From Nocardioidaceae bacterium (GTDB taxonomy: Bacteria; Actinomycetota; Actinomycetes; Propionibacteriales; Nocardioidaceae), in NCBI GenBank assembly GCA_018672315.1, contig CP076053.1, positions 62,001 to 126,000 of the forward strand: DNA of 64,000 bases. Direction: 5' to 3'. The position numbers and the translations under genes are program-made. The notes under the pieces are model-generated. The model worked only from the letters and a program-made list of their open reading frames with translations. It was not told where the DNA came from and did no database searches. This document shows positions 1 to 8,800 of this stretch, in pieces (within the stretch, counting starts at the first letter, position 1; each line of letters begins with the position of its first letter).

Positions 1-92
1 GCGGGTGCCATGCGTCCTGACGCCTCGGTCTCGATCGCAGCGGCGCGCTGTGGCGCGCGCGAGGACGGCGGTGCGGTGCGCTCCTCGGTCAT
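1..92 (-). CDS. relA: Probable (p)ppGpp synthetase RelA/SpoT, N-terminal fragment
   Basis: Only the first 30 codons lie in the window; the gene runs off the left edge. It opens with ATG at 92 on the minus strand, and an AGGAGG ribosome-binding site sits 5-10 bases upstream (about 96-102). The visible peptide starts MTEERTAPPSS and is low-complexity and alanine-rich, as the disordered N-terminus of actinobacterial RelA often is. No catalytic domain can be seen. The call rests mainly on the usual actinobacterial order secD-secF-apt-relA, so it is contextual. It lies 44 bases downstream of apt on the same strand. Confidence 0.5.
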   Translation of the reverse strand, partial: MTEERTAPPSSRAPQRAAAIETEASGRMAP

Positions 93-136
93 CCGGCCTC
101 CTCGTCGTTGTCGAGTCTAGTCAGTTGAACCCGTGA

Positions 137-694
137 CTACACACGCCTCAGCGTGGTCAGCCCGACATCGCCCAGCGCGGCCCTGCCGTCGAGGAAGCCG
201 AGCTCCAGCAGCACCACCGTGCCGGCGACCTCGGCGCCGCAGCGGGCGACCAGATCGACCGAGGCGGCGAGCGTGCCGCCAGTGGCCAGCACGTCGTCGA
301 CGACCAGCACCCGGTCACCGGCGGTGAGGGCATCGGTCTGGACCTCCAGCACCTCCTCGCCGTACTCCAGGGCGTAGGAGACCCGGTGCACCTCGCCCGG
401 GAGCTTGCCGGGCTTGCGGACCGGCACGAAGGCCACGTCGAGCGCCTGCGCCACCGGCACACCGAAGAGGAAGCCTCGTGACTCGACGCCGACGACGTGT
501 GTCACCGCCGTCAGTCCCTGCTCGTCGCGGCCGGCGGCGGCCAGGCCGCGTACGACCGCCGCCAGGGCGGCGGGGTGGGCGAGCAGCGGGGCGATGTCCT
601 TGAAGACGATGCCGGGCTCGGGGAAGTCCGGGACGTCACGGATGAGGTCGAGAGCGGCCTCGATCGTGTACGCCCCGGGCTCCTCAGCCGTCAC
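137..694 (-). CDS. apt: Adenine phosphoribosyltransferase
   Basis: Salvages adenine to AMP using PRPP, in the cytoplasm. The 185-residue protein has the PRPP-binding motif VLVVDDVLATGGT at about 129-141 and the APT signature GVESRGFLFG near 69-78, and its length is normal for the family. An open frame continues upstream to 856, but the chosen start is GTG at 694, because the family N-terminus (IEAALDLIRDVPDFPEPG) begins just after it and it overlaps the secF stop by 11 bases, implying translational coupling. It is co-transcribed with secDF and probably relA, an order common in actinobacteria. Confidence 0.9.
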   Translation of the reverse strand: MTAEEPGAYTIEAALDLIRDVPDFPEPGIVFKDIAPLLAHPAALAAVVRGLAAAGRDEQGLTAVTHVVGVESRGFLFGVPVAQALDVAFVPVRKPGKLPGEVHRVSYALEYGEEVLEVQTDALTAGDRVLVVDDVLATGGTLAASVDLVARCGAEVAGTVVLLELGFLDGRAALGDVGLTTLRRV

Positions 695-1979
695 GCTTGC
701 GGCTCTCGCGGGTGCTGCGCCGGGGCTGGTTGCGCCCCGCGGCCCCGGAGTCCTGCACCGGACGCTGCCGCTCGGGCTGGACCCGTCCCCGTCCCATCGG
801 CTCCTCGTGCGTCTGACCGCGCGGCATGACACCGCCGGCAGGGCGACGGCCGCCACCCGGAGTGCCTGCGTTGGGGTCGGCGAACTCGTTGAGCTGGTCG
901 CCGTCGAAGTCCTCGTCGAGCTCCCGGACGTCGCGCTCCTCGGGCACCGGCATGTTGTCGGCGTACGTCGGCACCGCGGCGTAGCGGTCGGCCCGCTGCA
1001 GCTTGGAGAGCTGGCGGCGGTCGGCGTCGACCACCTCGGGCTCCCGCATCTTCAGCTGCACCAGCAGCGGCGTGGCGATGAAGACCGAGGAGTACGTGCC
1101 GGCTGCCATGCCGACGAACAGCGACAGAGCGAGGTCCTTCAGCGAGCCGGAGCCCAGCACGTACACGCCGATGCCGAGGATCGCGCCGATGGGCAGGAGC
1201 GCGACCACCGAGGTGTTGACCGAGCGTACGAGGGTCTGGTTGACGGCGAGGTTCGCGGCGTAGCGGTAGGACCAGCCGCGTTTGCGGCCGATCTTGATGT
1301 TCTCGTTGACCTTGTCGAAGACGACGACGGTGTCGTACAGCGAGAAGCCGAGGATCGTCAGCACACCGGTGACCGTGGCGGGGGTGACCTCGAAGCCGCT
1401 GAGCGCGTAGACGCCGACGGTGATGAGCACGTCGTGGCCCAGGGCCACCAGGGCGGCCACCGACATCTTCCACTCGCGGAAGTAGAACCAGATGAACACG
1501 CTGACCGCGATCAGGAACACGATCATGCCGGTCAGGGCCCGGTTGAGCACCTGCGAGCCCCACGTGGCGCCGATCTGGTCCTGGCTGATGGCCTGCGCCT
1601 GGACGCCCGTCTGCTCCTGGATCGCCGCGACGACCTGGTCGGACTCGTCAGGTGTCAGGGGCTGCACCTGCACCCGGAGGGTGTCGGTGCCCGAGGTGTT
1701 CACCTGCGGGTCCGACGCGTTCTCGATACCGGTGTCGATGATCGCGTCGCGCAGCTCCGTCGCGCCGTCGTCGGTGACCTGGTTCGCGGGCGCGGCGATG
1801 CGGTACTCCACGCCGCCCTCGAACTCGATGCCGAGGTTGAGGGGCTTGAAGATGAGCGCGCCGATGGCGACCACGAAGATGACGGCAGAGATGGCGTACC
1901 ACTGCTTCGCGCGACCGACGAAGTCGATCGAGACCGTGCCCTCGTAGAGGCTGTTTCCCAGCCGGGAGAACTTGCCCAT
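684..1979 (-). CDS. secF: Protein translocase subunit SecF
   Basis: Membrane subunit that, with SecD, uses the proton gradient to help SecYEG finish protein export. The 431-residue protein has one N-terminal membrane segment (about 28-46), the conserved GIEFEGG motif of the periplasmic domain (50-56), then a block of five membrane segments typical of the RND/SecDF fold. The C-terminus is a long hydrophilic, Arg/Pro-rich cytoplasmic tail of roughly 110 residues, as is usual in actinobacteria. Its ATG shares one base with the secD stop (TGATG), and its own stop lies inside the start of apt. Confidence 0.93.
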   Translation of the reverse strand: MGKFSRLGNSLYEGTVSIDFVGRAKQWYAISAVIFVVAIGALIFKPLNLGIEFEGGVEYRIAAPANQVTDDGATELRDAIIDTGIENASDPQVNTSGTDTLRVQVQPLTPDESDQVVAAIQEQTGVQAQAISQDQIGATWGSQVLNRALTGMIVFLIAVSVFIWFYFREWKMSVAALVALGHDVLITVGVYALSGFEVTPATVTGVLTILGFSLYDTVVVFDKVNENIKIGRKRGWSYRYAANLAVNQTLVRSVNTSVVALLPIGAILGIGVYVLGSGSLKDLALSLFVGMAAGTYSSVFIATPLLVQLKMREPEVVDADRRQLSKLQRADRYAAVPTYADNMPVPEERDVRELDEDFDGDQLNEFADPNAGTPGGGRRPAGGVMPRGQTHEEPMGRGRVQPERQRPVQDSGAAGRNQPRRSTRESRKRDG

Positions 1980-3871
1980 CAGGAACGACCTCCAGCACCA
2001 GCGGTGGCAGGGCGACGGGGGGTGACCTTCGCCTTGGGCAGGGCGTCGACGCCGAGGTTCTCGGCGTCGAGCCCGGACAGCTTGTGACCCTGGTTGAAGA
2101 ACTTGAAGCCACCGAGCCAGCTGACGAGCGGCTTGGTGAACAGGAAGAACACGACCAGGTCGACCAGGGTGGAGATGCCGAGCGCGAACGCGAAGCCCTT
2201 CACGACGCCGATGGCGAAGATGTAGAGCACCACGGCGGCCAGCAGCGACACCGCGTCGGCGGCGAGGCAGGTGTTGCGGGCCCGCGTCCAGCCGGCCTCG
2301 ACCGCGACCCGCATGGACTTGCCCTCACGCATCTCGTCTCGTATTCGTTCGAAGAACACGATGAACGAGTCGGCCGTGATGCCCACCGAGACGATGAGGC
2401 CCGCGATGCCGGGCAGCGTCAGGGTGAAGCCCGCCGTCTCCGACAGGAAGATCACCGCGGCGTACGTCGCGAGACCGGCGATCAGCAGCGACAGGATGAC
2501 GACCATGCCCAGACCGCGGTAGTAGACCAGGCAGTAGATCATCACCAGGGCCAGACCGATCGCGCCGGCGATGAGACCGGCCTGCAGCTGACCGGCCGCG
2601 AGCGTCGGTCCTTCGTCGCTGATGACGGGCACGGTGAAGCTCAGCGGCAGCGCGCCGTAGCGCAGCGAGTTGGCGAGCGACTCGGCCTCGGCCTCGGTGA
2701 AGTCACCGGTGATCTGGGCGTTGCCGCCGAGGATCGGAGTATTGATCTCGGGCGGGGAGATGACCTGCCCGTCGAGCACGATGGCGAAGAGCTCACCGGT
2801 GCCGGCGATGGCACGGCTGATGTCGGCGAAGGTACCGCGGGCCTCGCCGTTGAGGGAGAGGTTGACCGTGTAGTTGAACTGGCCCTGCGGGATGCCCGCC
2901 GAGGCGTCCGTGAGCTGGGTGCCCTCGATGACGGCGACCGACAGCAGGTACTTCAGTCCGTTCTCGTCGCAGGTGACCAGCGGCTGGTTCGGGTTGTCGT
3001 TGACGTCGGGGATCGACCCGTCACGGGGACAGGTGAAGTCGGCGAACTGCTGCAACCACTCCCCTCCCGGGTTCTGCTGCCAGGCCAGGGGCTCGTCGAT
3101 CGGGGCGCCGGGGAGGCTGGAGAGGTCCTGCTGCGGAGCGACGTCCGGCTGCGGCAGCTCGGTCGCGGGGTCCTCACCGTCGGTGGCCCCTCCCTGACCG
3201 GACTGACCGGAGCCCTGGCCTCCGTCCTGACCCGATCCCTGACCCGTTCCCTGACCGTTGCCCTGGGCGGGCGTCTCGTCGGTCTGCTGCGCGAAGGGGG
3301 CGCGCCCTCGCGGCGACGCCTCGTCGGAGGGGGATGCCTCGTCGGTCGGCGAGGGCTCATCCGACGGGTCACTCTCGGGAGCGACCGGCGGCTGCTGCTG
3401 CGCCGGCGCGGCGACACCGGGGAGCTGGGCCGGTTCGCCGGTCGGCAGCTGCGCCACGAGCCGGAACCGCAGCTGGGCGGTCTGCTGCACCGCCTCGACG
3501 AGGTCGGTGCGGTTCTCGCCCGGGATCTCCACGACGATGTTGCGGTCGCCCTGGGTGCCGACCTCGGACTCCGCCACGCCCGAGCCGTTCACGCGGGCGT
3601 CGATGATGGCGACGGCCTCCTGCAGCTGCTCGGGGTCGACGGCCTCCCCGTCGGTGGTCTGCGCCTCGAGCGTGATGCGTGTGCCGCCCTGCAGGTCGAG
3701 ACCCAGGCTCGGCGCCCAGACTCCGTTGGCGCCGATGGCCACGAAGATGAGGGCGAGGCTGCCGAGGAAGACCAGCACCCGTCGGCCGTAGCGCGGCGCG
3801 TTCTTGCCCACGCGCGAGGCCGCGGTGCGCTTAGGCGGCTTCGACTTCTTCGAACGCTTGAGCTTCGCCAT
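1979..3871 (-). CDS. secD: Protein translocase subunit SecD
   Basis: Partner of SecF in the proton-driven export accessory complex. The 630-residue protein has an N-terminal membrane helix (about 31-50), the D1 motif LGLDLQGG at 56-63, and a C-terminal block of membrane segments including the characteristic GITADSFIVFFERIRDE stretch. The external domain carries an unusually long insert at about 160-250. It is rich in Pro/Glu/Ser and then in Gly-Gln repeats of the NGQGTGQGSGQ type, making the protein somewhat longer than most SecD. It starts three bases after the yajC stop and overlaps secF by one base. Confidence 0.93.
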   Translation of the reverse strand: MAKLKRSKKSKPPKRTAASRVGKNAPRYGRRVLVFLGSLALIFVAIGANGVWAPSLGLDLQGGTRITLEAQTTDGEAVDPEQLQEAVAIIDARVNGSGVAESEVGTQGDRNIVVEIPGENRTDLVEAVQQTAQLRFRLVAQLPTGEPAQLPGVAAPAQQQPPVAPESDPSDEPSPTDEASPSDEASPRGRAPFAQQTDETPAQGNGQGTGQGSGQDGGQGSGQSGQGGATDGEDPATELPQPDVAPQQDLSSLPGAPIDEPLAWQQNPGGEWLQQFADFTCPRDGSIPDVNDNPNQPLVTCDENGLKYLLSVAVIEGTQLTDASAGIPQGQFNYTVNLSLNGEARGTFADISRAIAGTGELFAIVLDGQVISPPEINTPILGGNAQITGDFTEAEAESLANSLRYGALPLSFTVPVISDEGPTLAAGQLQAGLIAGAIGLALVMIYCLVYYRGLGMVVILSLLIAGLATYAAVIFLSETAGFTLTLPGIAGLIVSVGITADSFIVFFERIRDEMREGKSMRVAVEAGWTRARNTCLAADAVSLLAAVVLYIFAIGVVKGFAFALGISTLVDLVVFFLFTKPLVSWLGGFKFFNQGHKLSGLDAENLGVDALPKAKVTPRRPATAGAGGRS

Positions 3872-3874
3872 GCC

Positions 3875-4192
3875 TCAGCGCTCGTCGTCGGTCGTGCGAC
3901 CGGGCTCGGGCGACTCGATGGTCGCGGAGTCAGCGTCGAGCACGACCGGCTCCACGATGCGTACGACGGCGCCCTTGGCGACCTCGACGACGGTCTCGGG
4001 GGCGATCTCGACCATGAAGGTCTCGTCTCGCTCCTCGGTCACGGATCCGAAGAATCCGGAGGAGAGCATCACGCGGGTACCCACGCCGGCCGCGTTCTGG
4101 GTGGCCTGGAGATCAGCCTGGCGCTTGCGCGCCGGGCGGATGACCAGGAGCCAGAACACGACCAGGATGAGCAGGGGAAAGATGAATTCCAC
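3875..4192 (-). CDS. yajC: Preprotein translocase subunit YajC
   Basis: Small single-pass membrane protein associated with SecDF. The sequence has a hydrophobic segment at the very N-terminus (FIFPLLILVVFWLLVIRPARKRQ) followed by the YajC hallmark RPARKRQADLQ and a soluble domain (RVMLSSGFFGSV), giving 105 residues. The start chosen is GTG at 4192, preceded by ACAGG; a TTG two codons upstream (4198) is possible. It is the first gene of yajC-secD-secF-apt. The 56 bases between it and ruvB contain no gene. Confidence 0.88.
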   Translation of the reverse strand: MEFIFPLLILVVFWLLVIRPARKRQADLQATQNAAGVGTRVMLSSGFFGSVTEERDETFMVEIAPETVVEVAKGAVVRIVEPVVLDADSATIESPEPGRTTDDER

Positions 4193-4255
4193 GAGCAACC
4201 TGTTCGTCGATCACGCACTCAATCGGGCAACAGCCGCCAATCGTAACCGGAGCCT

Positions 4256-5356
4256 CTACCCCAGCCCATCCAGCGGCAATCGTGGCGCGTCCTCCGCGCC
4301 CCCGGCCGGCGCCGGGAGACCGAGGTGCTCCCACGCGGCGCGTGTGGCGACACGACCCCGGGGCGTACGCGCCAGGAAACCGGAGCGCACGAGGAACGGC
4401 TCGGCGACCTCCTCGACGGTCTCACGCTCCTCGCCCACGGCCACGGCGAGGGTCGATAGGCCCACCGGCCCCCCGCCGAAGCGACGGCACAGGGCATCGA
4501 GCACCCCGCGGTCGAGCCGGTCGAGACCGAGCTGGTCGACCTCGTACAGCTCCAGGGCGGCGTGGGCGACGGTCGGCGTCACCACACCGTCCGCGCGCAC
4601 CTGAGCGTAGTCGCGCACACGGCGCAGCAGTCGGTTGGCGATGCGCGGGGTGCCGCGCGAGCGCGAGGCGATCTCGGCCGCCCCCTCGCCCGTGAGCTCG
4701 ACACCGAGCAGGTCCGCCGAGCGGCGCAGGATCTGCTCGAGGTCGGCCGGCGCGTAGAAGTCGAGGTGGGCCGTGAACCCGAAGCGGTCGCGCAGGGGAC
4801 TGGGCAGCAGGCCGGCTCGCGTCGTGGCGCCCACGAGCGTGAAGGGGGGCAGCTCGAGCGGGATCGCGGTGGCACCGGGCCCTTTGCCGATGACGACGTC
4901 GACGCGGAAGTCCTCCATCGCGAGGTAGAGCATCTCCTCGGCGGGGCGCGCCATGCGGTGGATCTCGTCGACGAAGAGCACGTCGCCCTCGTTCAGGCCC
5001 GAGAGGATCGCGGCGAGGTCGCCGGCGTGCGTGAGCGCCGGACCGGACGTCAGCCGCAGCGGCGCGCTCATCTCACCGGCGATGATCATGGCCAGTGTCG
5101 TCTTGCCGAGCCCCGGCGGGCCGGAGAGCAGCACGTGGTCGGGCGTACGGCCGCGTGCCCGGGCGGCGTCGAGGACGAGGCCCAGCTGCTCGCGTACGCG
5201 CTCCTGACCGATGACCTCGTCGAGGCTCTTGGGCCGCAGCGCCGCCTCGACGGCCTGCTCGTCGAGGTCTCCCCCGGCGCCCGCCGCGCCGTCGACGAGC
5301 CGCCCGGAGAGCTCGGCGTCCTCGTACGCGGACAGGTGGTCGCCCAGGTCGTTCAT
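4256..5356 (-). CDS. ruvB: Holliday junction branch migration ATPase RuvB
   Basis: Hexameric AAA+ motor that drives branch migration of Holliday junctions with RuvA. The 366-residue protein has Walker A GPPGLGKT at 79-86, Walker B FVDEIH at about 128-133, the RuvB-specific segment [18 protein letters not shown], and a C-terminal winged-helix domain ending after the FLARTPRGR motif. An N-terminal extension of about 35 acidic residues is common in actinobacteria. It follows ruvA by 7 bases, and the last gene product of the SOS-regulated ruvCAB operon is RuvB. Confidence 0.95.
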   Translation of the reverse strand: MNDLGDHLSAYEDAELSGRLVDGAAGAGGDLDEQAVEAALRPKSLDEVIGQERVREQLGLVLDAARARGRTPDHVLLSGPPGLGKTTLAMIIAGEMSAPLRLTSGPALTHAGDLAAILSGLNEGDVLFVDEIHRMARPAEEMLYLAMEDFRVDVVIGKGPGATAIPLELPPFTLVGATTRAGLLPSPLRDRFGFTAHLDFYAPADLEQILRRSADLLGVELTGEGAAEIASRSRGTPRIANRLLRRVRDYAQVRADGVVTPTVAHAALELYEVDQLGLDRLDRGVLDALCRRFGGGPVGLSTLAVAVGEERETVEEVAEPFLVRSGFLARTPRGRVATRAAWEHLGLPAPAGGAEDAPRLPLDGLG

Positions 5357-5363
5357 GGCCGCC

Positions 5364-5984
5364 TCAGGCCTTGCTCAAGCCGCGCAGCGCGGCACGCAGG
5401 AGCCCCGCGACGTCGGCGGCGTCGACGAGCTCGGTCTGTGCGGGGTCCTCGGCCACACGCTCGACGGCCTTGTCGGCCTCCTTCGCCGACCACCCCAGCC
5501 CCGTCAGCGCCTCGTGCACCTGCGGCTGCCAGCCGGCGGCGGACGGGGCAACGGGTGCTCGTCCGGGCAGCGCTGCGGCCGTCGGGGCCCCGATGCGGTC
5601 CTTGAGCTCGAGGATGATGCGTTGGGCGCCCTTCTGTCCGATGCCGGGCACGGTGGTGAGCGCCTTGACGTCCTCGGTCGACACGGCCCGGCGTACGTCG
5701 TCGGGACGCAGCACCGCCAACATCGCCTGGGCCAGCTTCGGGCCGACGCCGGACGCGGTCTGCACGAGCTCGAAGACGCTGCGCTCGTCGTCGTCGACGA
5801 AGCCGAAGAGCGTCATCGAGTCCTCCCGGACGACCAGGCTCGCGGCGAGCCGCGCCTGCTGGCCGAGCCGCAGCCCGGCCAGGGTCTCGGGCGTGCAGGC
5901 CAGGCGGAGCCCGACCCCGCCGACCTCGACGACGGCGTCGGTGATGCCGAGGTGCGTCACCTCGCCACGGACGGAGCTGATCAC
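5364..5984 (-). CDS. ruvA: Holliday junction branch migration protein RuvA
   Basis: Binds the four-way junction and loads RuvB. The 206-residue protein starts [13 protein letters not shown], the normal RuvA N-terminus with its OB fold. The central helix-hairpin-helix motifs include [18 protein letters not shown], and the C-terminal RuvB-contact domain includes [19 protein letters not shown] at 5984 was chosen because it gives that family N-terminus and makes a 4-base GTGA overlap with the ruvC stop. Longer upstream reading is possible but is ruvC in another frame. Confidence 0.95.
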   Translation of the reverse strand: MISSVRGEVTHLGITDAVVEVGGVGLRLACTPETLAGLRLGQQARLAASLVVREDSMTLFGFVDDDERSVFELVQTASGVGPKLAQAMLAVLRPDDVRRAVSTEDVKALTTVPGIGQKGAQRIILELKDRIGAPTAAALPGRAPVAPSAAGWQPQVHEALTGLGWSAKEADKAVERVAEDPAQTELVDAADVAGLLRAALRGLSKA

Positions 5985-6526
5985 GCGGGCCTCCTCGTTG
6001 CGGGGTCGGTGCTCGCCGCCGCCCGCCGTGCGGCCTGCTCCAGACGGTGCTGCGCCGAGCCGCGCCAGACGTGGGTGATCGCGAGGGCGAGCGCGTCGGC
6101 GGCATCCGCCGGCTTGGGCGCCTCGGTCAGACGCAGGTGTCGGGTGACCATCGCCGTCACCTGCTTCTTGTCGGCCCGGCCGTTGCCGGAGATGGCCGCC
6201 TTGACCTCGCTGGGGGTGTGCAGGGCGACGGGGATCCCGAGCCGCGCGGCGGCGACCATCGCGACAGCACTGGCCTGGGCGGTGCCGATGACGGTCGAGA
6301 CGTTGTGCTGGGCGAACATGCGCTCGACGGCGACGACGTCGGGACGGTGCTGGTGCACCCACTCCTCGACGACCGCGTCGAGGTGGCACAGCCGCTGCTC
6401 CAGCGGCTGGTCGGCGGGCGTACGCGCCACCCCCACCGCGACCATGCGCAGGCCACGGCCCGTCTGTCCCTCGACCACCCCGAGACCGAGACGGGTGAGG
6501 CCGGGGTCGATGCCGAGCACACGCAT
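5981..6526 (-). CDS. ruvC: Crossover junction endodeoxyribonuclease RuvC
   Basis: Resolves Holliday junctions by paired nicking. The 181-residue protein opens [14 protein letters not shown], with the first catalytic Asp in GIDPG at residue 7. It continues with the acidic active-site segments [20 protein letters not shown] and [19 protein letters not shown], and ends with a [12 protein letters not shown] motif. ATG at 6526 is preceded by GAGGGAG and gives the family length. It is first in ruvC-ruvA-ruvB. An 18-bp LexA-type palindrome lies 27 bases upstream. Confidence 0.95.
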   Translation of the reverse strand: MRVLGIDPGLTRLGLGVVEGQTGRGLRMVAVGVARTPADQPLEQRLCHLDAVVEEWVHQHRPDVVAVERMFAQHNVSTVIGTAQASAVAMVAAARLGIPVALHTPSEVKAAISGNGRADKKQVTAMVTRHLRLTEAPKPADAADALALAITHVWRGSAQHRLEQAARRAAASTDPATRRPA

Positions 6527-6552
6527 GCGGGCTCCCTCACTGACGACGCCGG

Positions 6553-6570
6553 TCCGAACACGTGTTCGGA
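6553..6570 (-). promoter_or_regulatory. SOS (LexA) box and -10 element of ruvCAB
   Basis: A perfect 18-bp palindrome, TCCGAACACGTGTTCGGA, contains the actinobacterial/Gram-positive SOS core CGAAC-N4-GTTCG. Immediately upstream on the minus strand is TAGCCT, a plausible -10, so LexA bound here would cover the transcription start. The same palindromic core occurs upstream of uvrA, again just after a TANNNT hexamer. LexA control of ruv genes is well established; binding here is inferred. Confidence 0.85.
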
Positions 6571-6573
6571 AGG

Positions 6574-7173
6574 CTAGGTGAGAGTCCTGACGAAGTCGCG
6601 GTGACGCGCCGGGGTCCTCGTACGCAGGACGTCGGTGGTCAGTCGCGCGGCACCCGCGAGGACGACCGCCCACAGGACGACGCCCAGCGCGGAACCGAGC
6701 ACGAGGTCCGCGGTGACGAGGTGGGCGCCGGCGAACGGCCCGGCGCTCGGCACGGTGCTCGGCATGGGACCCGGCGTGAGACCCGGCGCCGAGGACGACG
6801 CCGACACCACCGCGCTCAGGCACGCCGCGCCGCAGGCCAGCCCGGTCACCAGCGTGAGGACGCTCATGGCGAGAAGGACGCGTCGACGCCGGGCGACCCT
6901 GCTGCGTGACGCACGCAGGCACACCACGCCGTACGCGGCCGTGAGCACAAGCACGCCGACCGTCGCGACCCTCGCTCCGACCAGGGGGTCCTCGGGCCCC
7001 GATCCGTCGCCGAGCACCGATCCGATCTCACGGCCTGCGACCACGACGACGAGCGTGAGGTTGAGCCAGGTCGCACTGCCGAGCACGCGGACCGGACGAC
7101 CCCGGCGAGCCCGCCCGGCCCCCTCGGTCGACGCCGACGTGAGGCCCGGGAACGACGGGCGGGTCGCGGTCAT
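6574..7173 (-). CDS. Hypothetical four-helix membrane protein
   Basis: A 199-residue protein that I do not recognise. After a basic, hydrophilic N-terminus of about 35 residues it has four hydrophobic stretches: [51 protein letters not shown], and [21 protein letters not shown]. An extracytoplasmic Ser/Pro/Gly-rich loop lies before the last helix. ATG at 7173 was chosen; an open frame continues to 7248 without a clear ribosome-binding site for either start. Its end lies 3 bases from the ruvC SOS palindrome, so the ruv promoter sits at its 3' end. Confidence 0.55.
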   Translation of the reverse strand: MTATRPSFPGLTSASTEGAGRARRGRPVRVLGSATWLNLTLVVVVAGREIGSVLGDGSGPEDPLVGARVATVGVLVLTAAYGVVCLRASRSRVARRRRVLLAMSVLTLVTGLACGAACLSAVVSASSSAPGLTPGPMPSTVPSAGPFAGAHLVTADLVLGSALGVVLWAVVLAGAARLTTDVLRTRTPARHRDFVRTLT

Positions 7174-7194
7174 GTCTCGATCCCAGCGCACCCG

Positions 7195-7258
7195 AGCGGC
7201 CTTCGGGCCGCTTCGACGAGATCGTCCTGATCGCGTCGGGTACGACACGGGTCGTGTC
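7195..7258 (-). promoter_or_regulatory. Hairpin and palindrome between yebC and the membrane-protein gene
   Basis: Two structures sit in the 125-base gap. At 7195-7212 a 7-bp perfect stem (AGCGGCC/GGCCGCT) encloses a TTCG loop on the plus strand, CGAA on the minus strand. At 7244-7258 there is a 15-bp palindrome, GACACG-GGT-CGTGTC. The first could end yebC transcription or fold in the leader of the next gene. The second looks like an operator. Neither function is shown. Confidence 0.4.
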
Positions 7259-7298
7259 AGGTTCGGTGCCGAGCAACCGTTGTCGGTGTCGCGGTCAC

Positions 7299-8063
<765 letters not shown>

Positions 8064-8092
8064 GCGCGTCTCCTCTGCTCTACGGCGGTGCT

Positions 8093-8764
8093 CTAGGCGC
8101 TCGCCTGGGCCTGTCGGTCGCGGGACTGCTCGACCATCGTCACGAACAGCTCGTGGATGCGGCCGTCGCCCGTCAGCTCGGGATGGAACGACGTCGCGAG
8201 CAGGTGGCCCTGGCGGACGGCGACGATCCTACCGGTGGTGTCGGGGCCGGTCGTACGCTCCGACACCCGGGCGATGACCTCGACGTCCTCGCTCGCCTCC
8301 TCCACCAGCGGCGCACGGATGAAGACGGCGTGGAACGGCGTGTACGTCGGCGGCGGCTGGGCCTCCCTCGGCGCGCACGGCGGGTCCAGGCACACGTCGA
8401 GGTCGGCCTCGAAGGAGTCGACCTGACGGCCGAAGGCGTTGCGGCGGACGGTGACGTCGAGCCCGCCCACCGTCTCCTGTCCCTCGACACCGTCGCGCAG
8501 GCGGTCGGCGAGCAGGATCATGCCGGCGCAGGTGCCGAACGCCGGCAGGCCACCGCGGATGCGGTCCCGCAGCGGGTCGAGGAGCTCGAAGATGCGCGCG
8601 AGCTTCGTGATCGTCGTGGACTCCCCGCCGGGGAGCACGATGCCGTCGAGTGCCTCCAGCTCGCTCGGGCGACGCACCGCGCGGGCGTCGACACCGAGGG
8701 CCACGAGCGCAGCGAGGTGCTCGCGTACGTTGCCCTGGAGCGCGAGGACGCCGATGGTGGTCAT
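8093..8764 (-). CDS. pdxT: Pyridoxal 5'-phosphate synthase glutaminase subunit PdxT
   Basis: Releases ammonia from glutamine for PdxS in ribose-5-phosphate-dependent PLP synthesis. The 223-residue class I amidotransferase begins [16 protein letters not shown]. It has GGEST near 46-50, the nucleophile Cys79 in FGTCAGM, and the His/Glu pair in SFHPEL near the C-terminus. A TACCCT hexamer at 8773-8778 (minus strand) ends 8 bases before the ATG, suggesting leaderless transcription. pdxS is not adjacent as usual but 3.7 kb away at 12507-13391, with four other genes between. Confidence 0.93.
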   Translation of the reverse strand: MTTIGVLALQGNVREHLAALVALGVDARAVRRPSELEALDGIVLPGGESTTITKLARIFELLDPLRDRIRGGLPAFGTCAGMILLADRLRDGVEGQETVGGLDVTVRRNAFGRQVDSFEADLDVCLDPPCAPREAQPPPTYTPFHAVFIRAPLVEEASEDVEVIARVSERTTGPDTTGRIVAVRQGHLLATSFHPELTGDGRIHELFVTMVEQSRDRQAQASA

Positions 8765-8800
8765 GACCGACCAGGGTAGTTGCGCCTGGAGGCGGGGGAA

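Noticed and set aside
405-2087. Long plus-strand open frames opposite apt, secF and secD (also 2084-4246)
   Set aside because: They are antisense to clear secF/secD/apt and their translations are low-complexity Arg/Asp/Val-rich, typical of the third-frame shadow in very GC-rich DNA.
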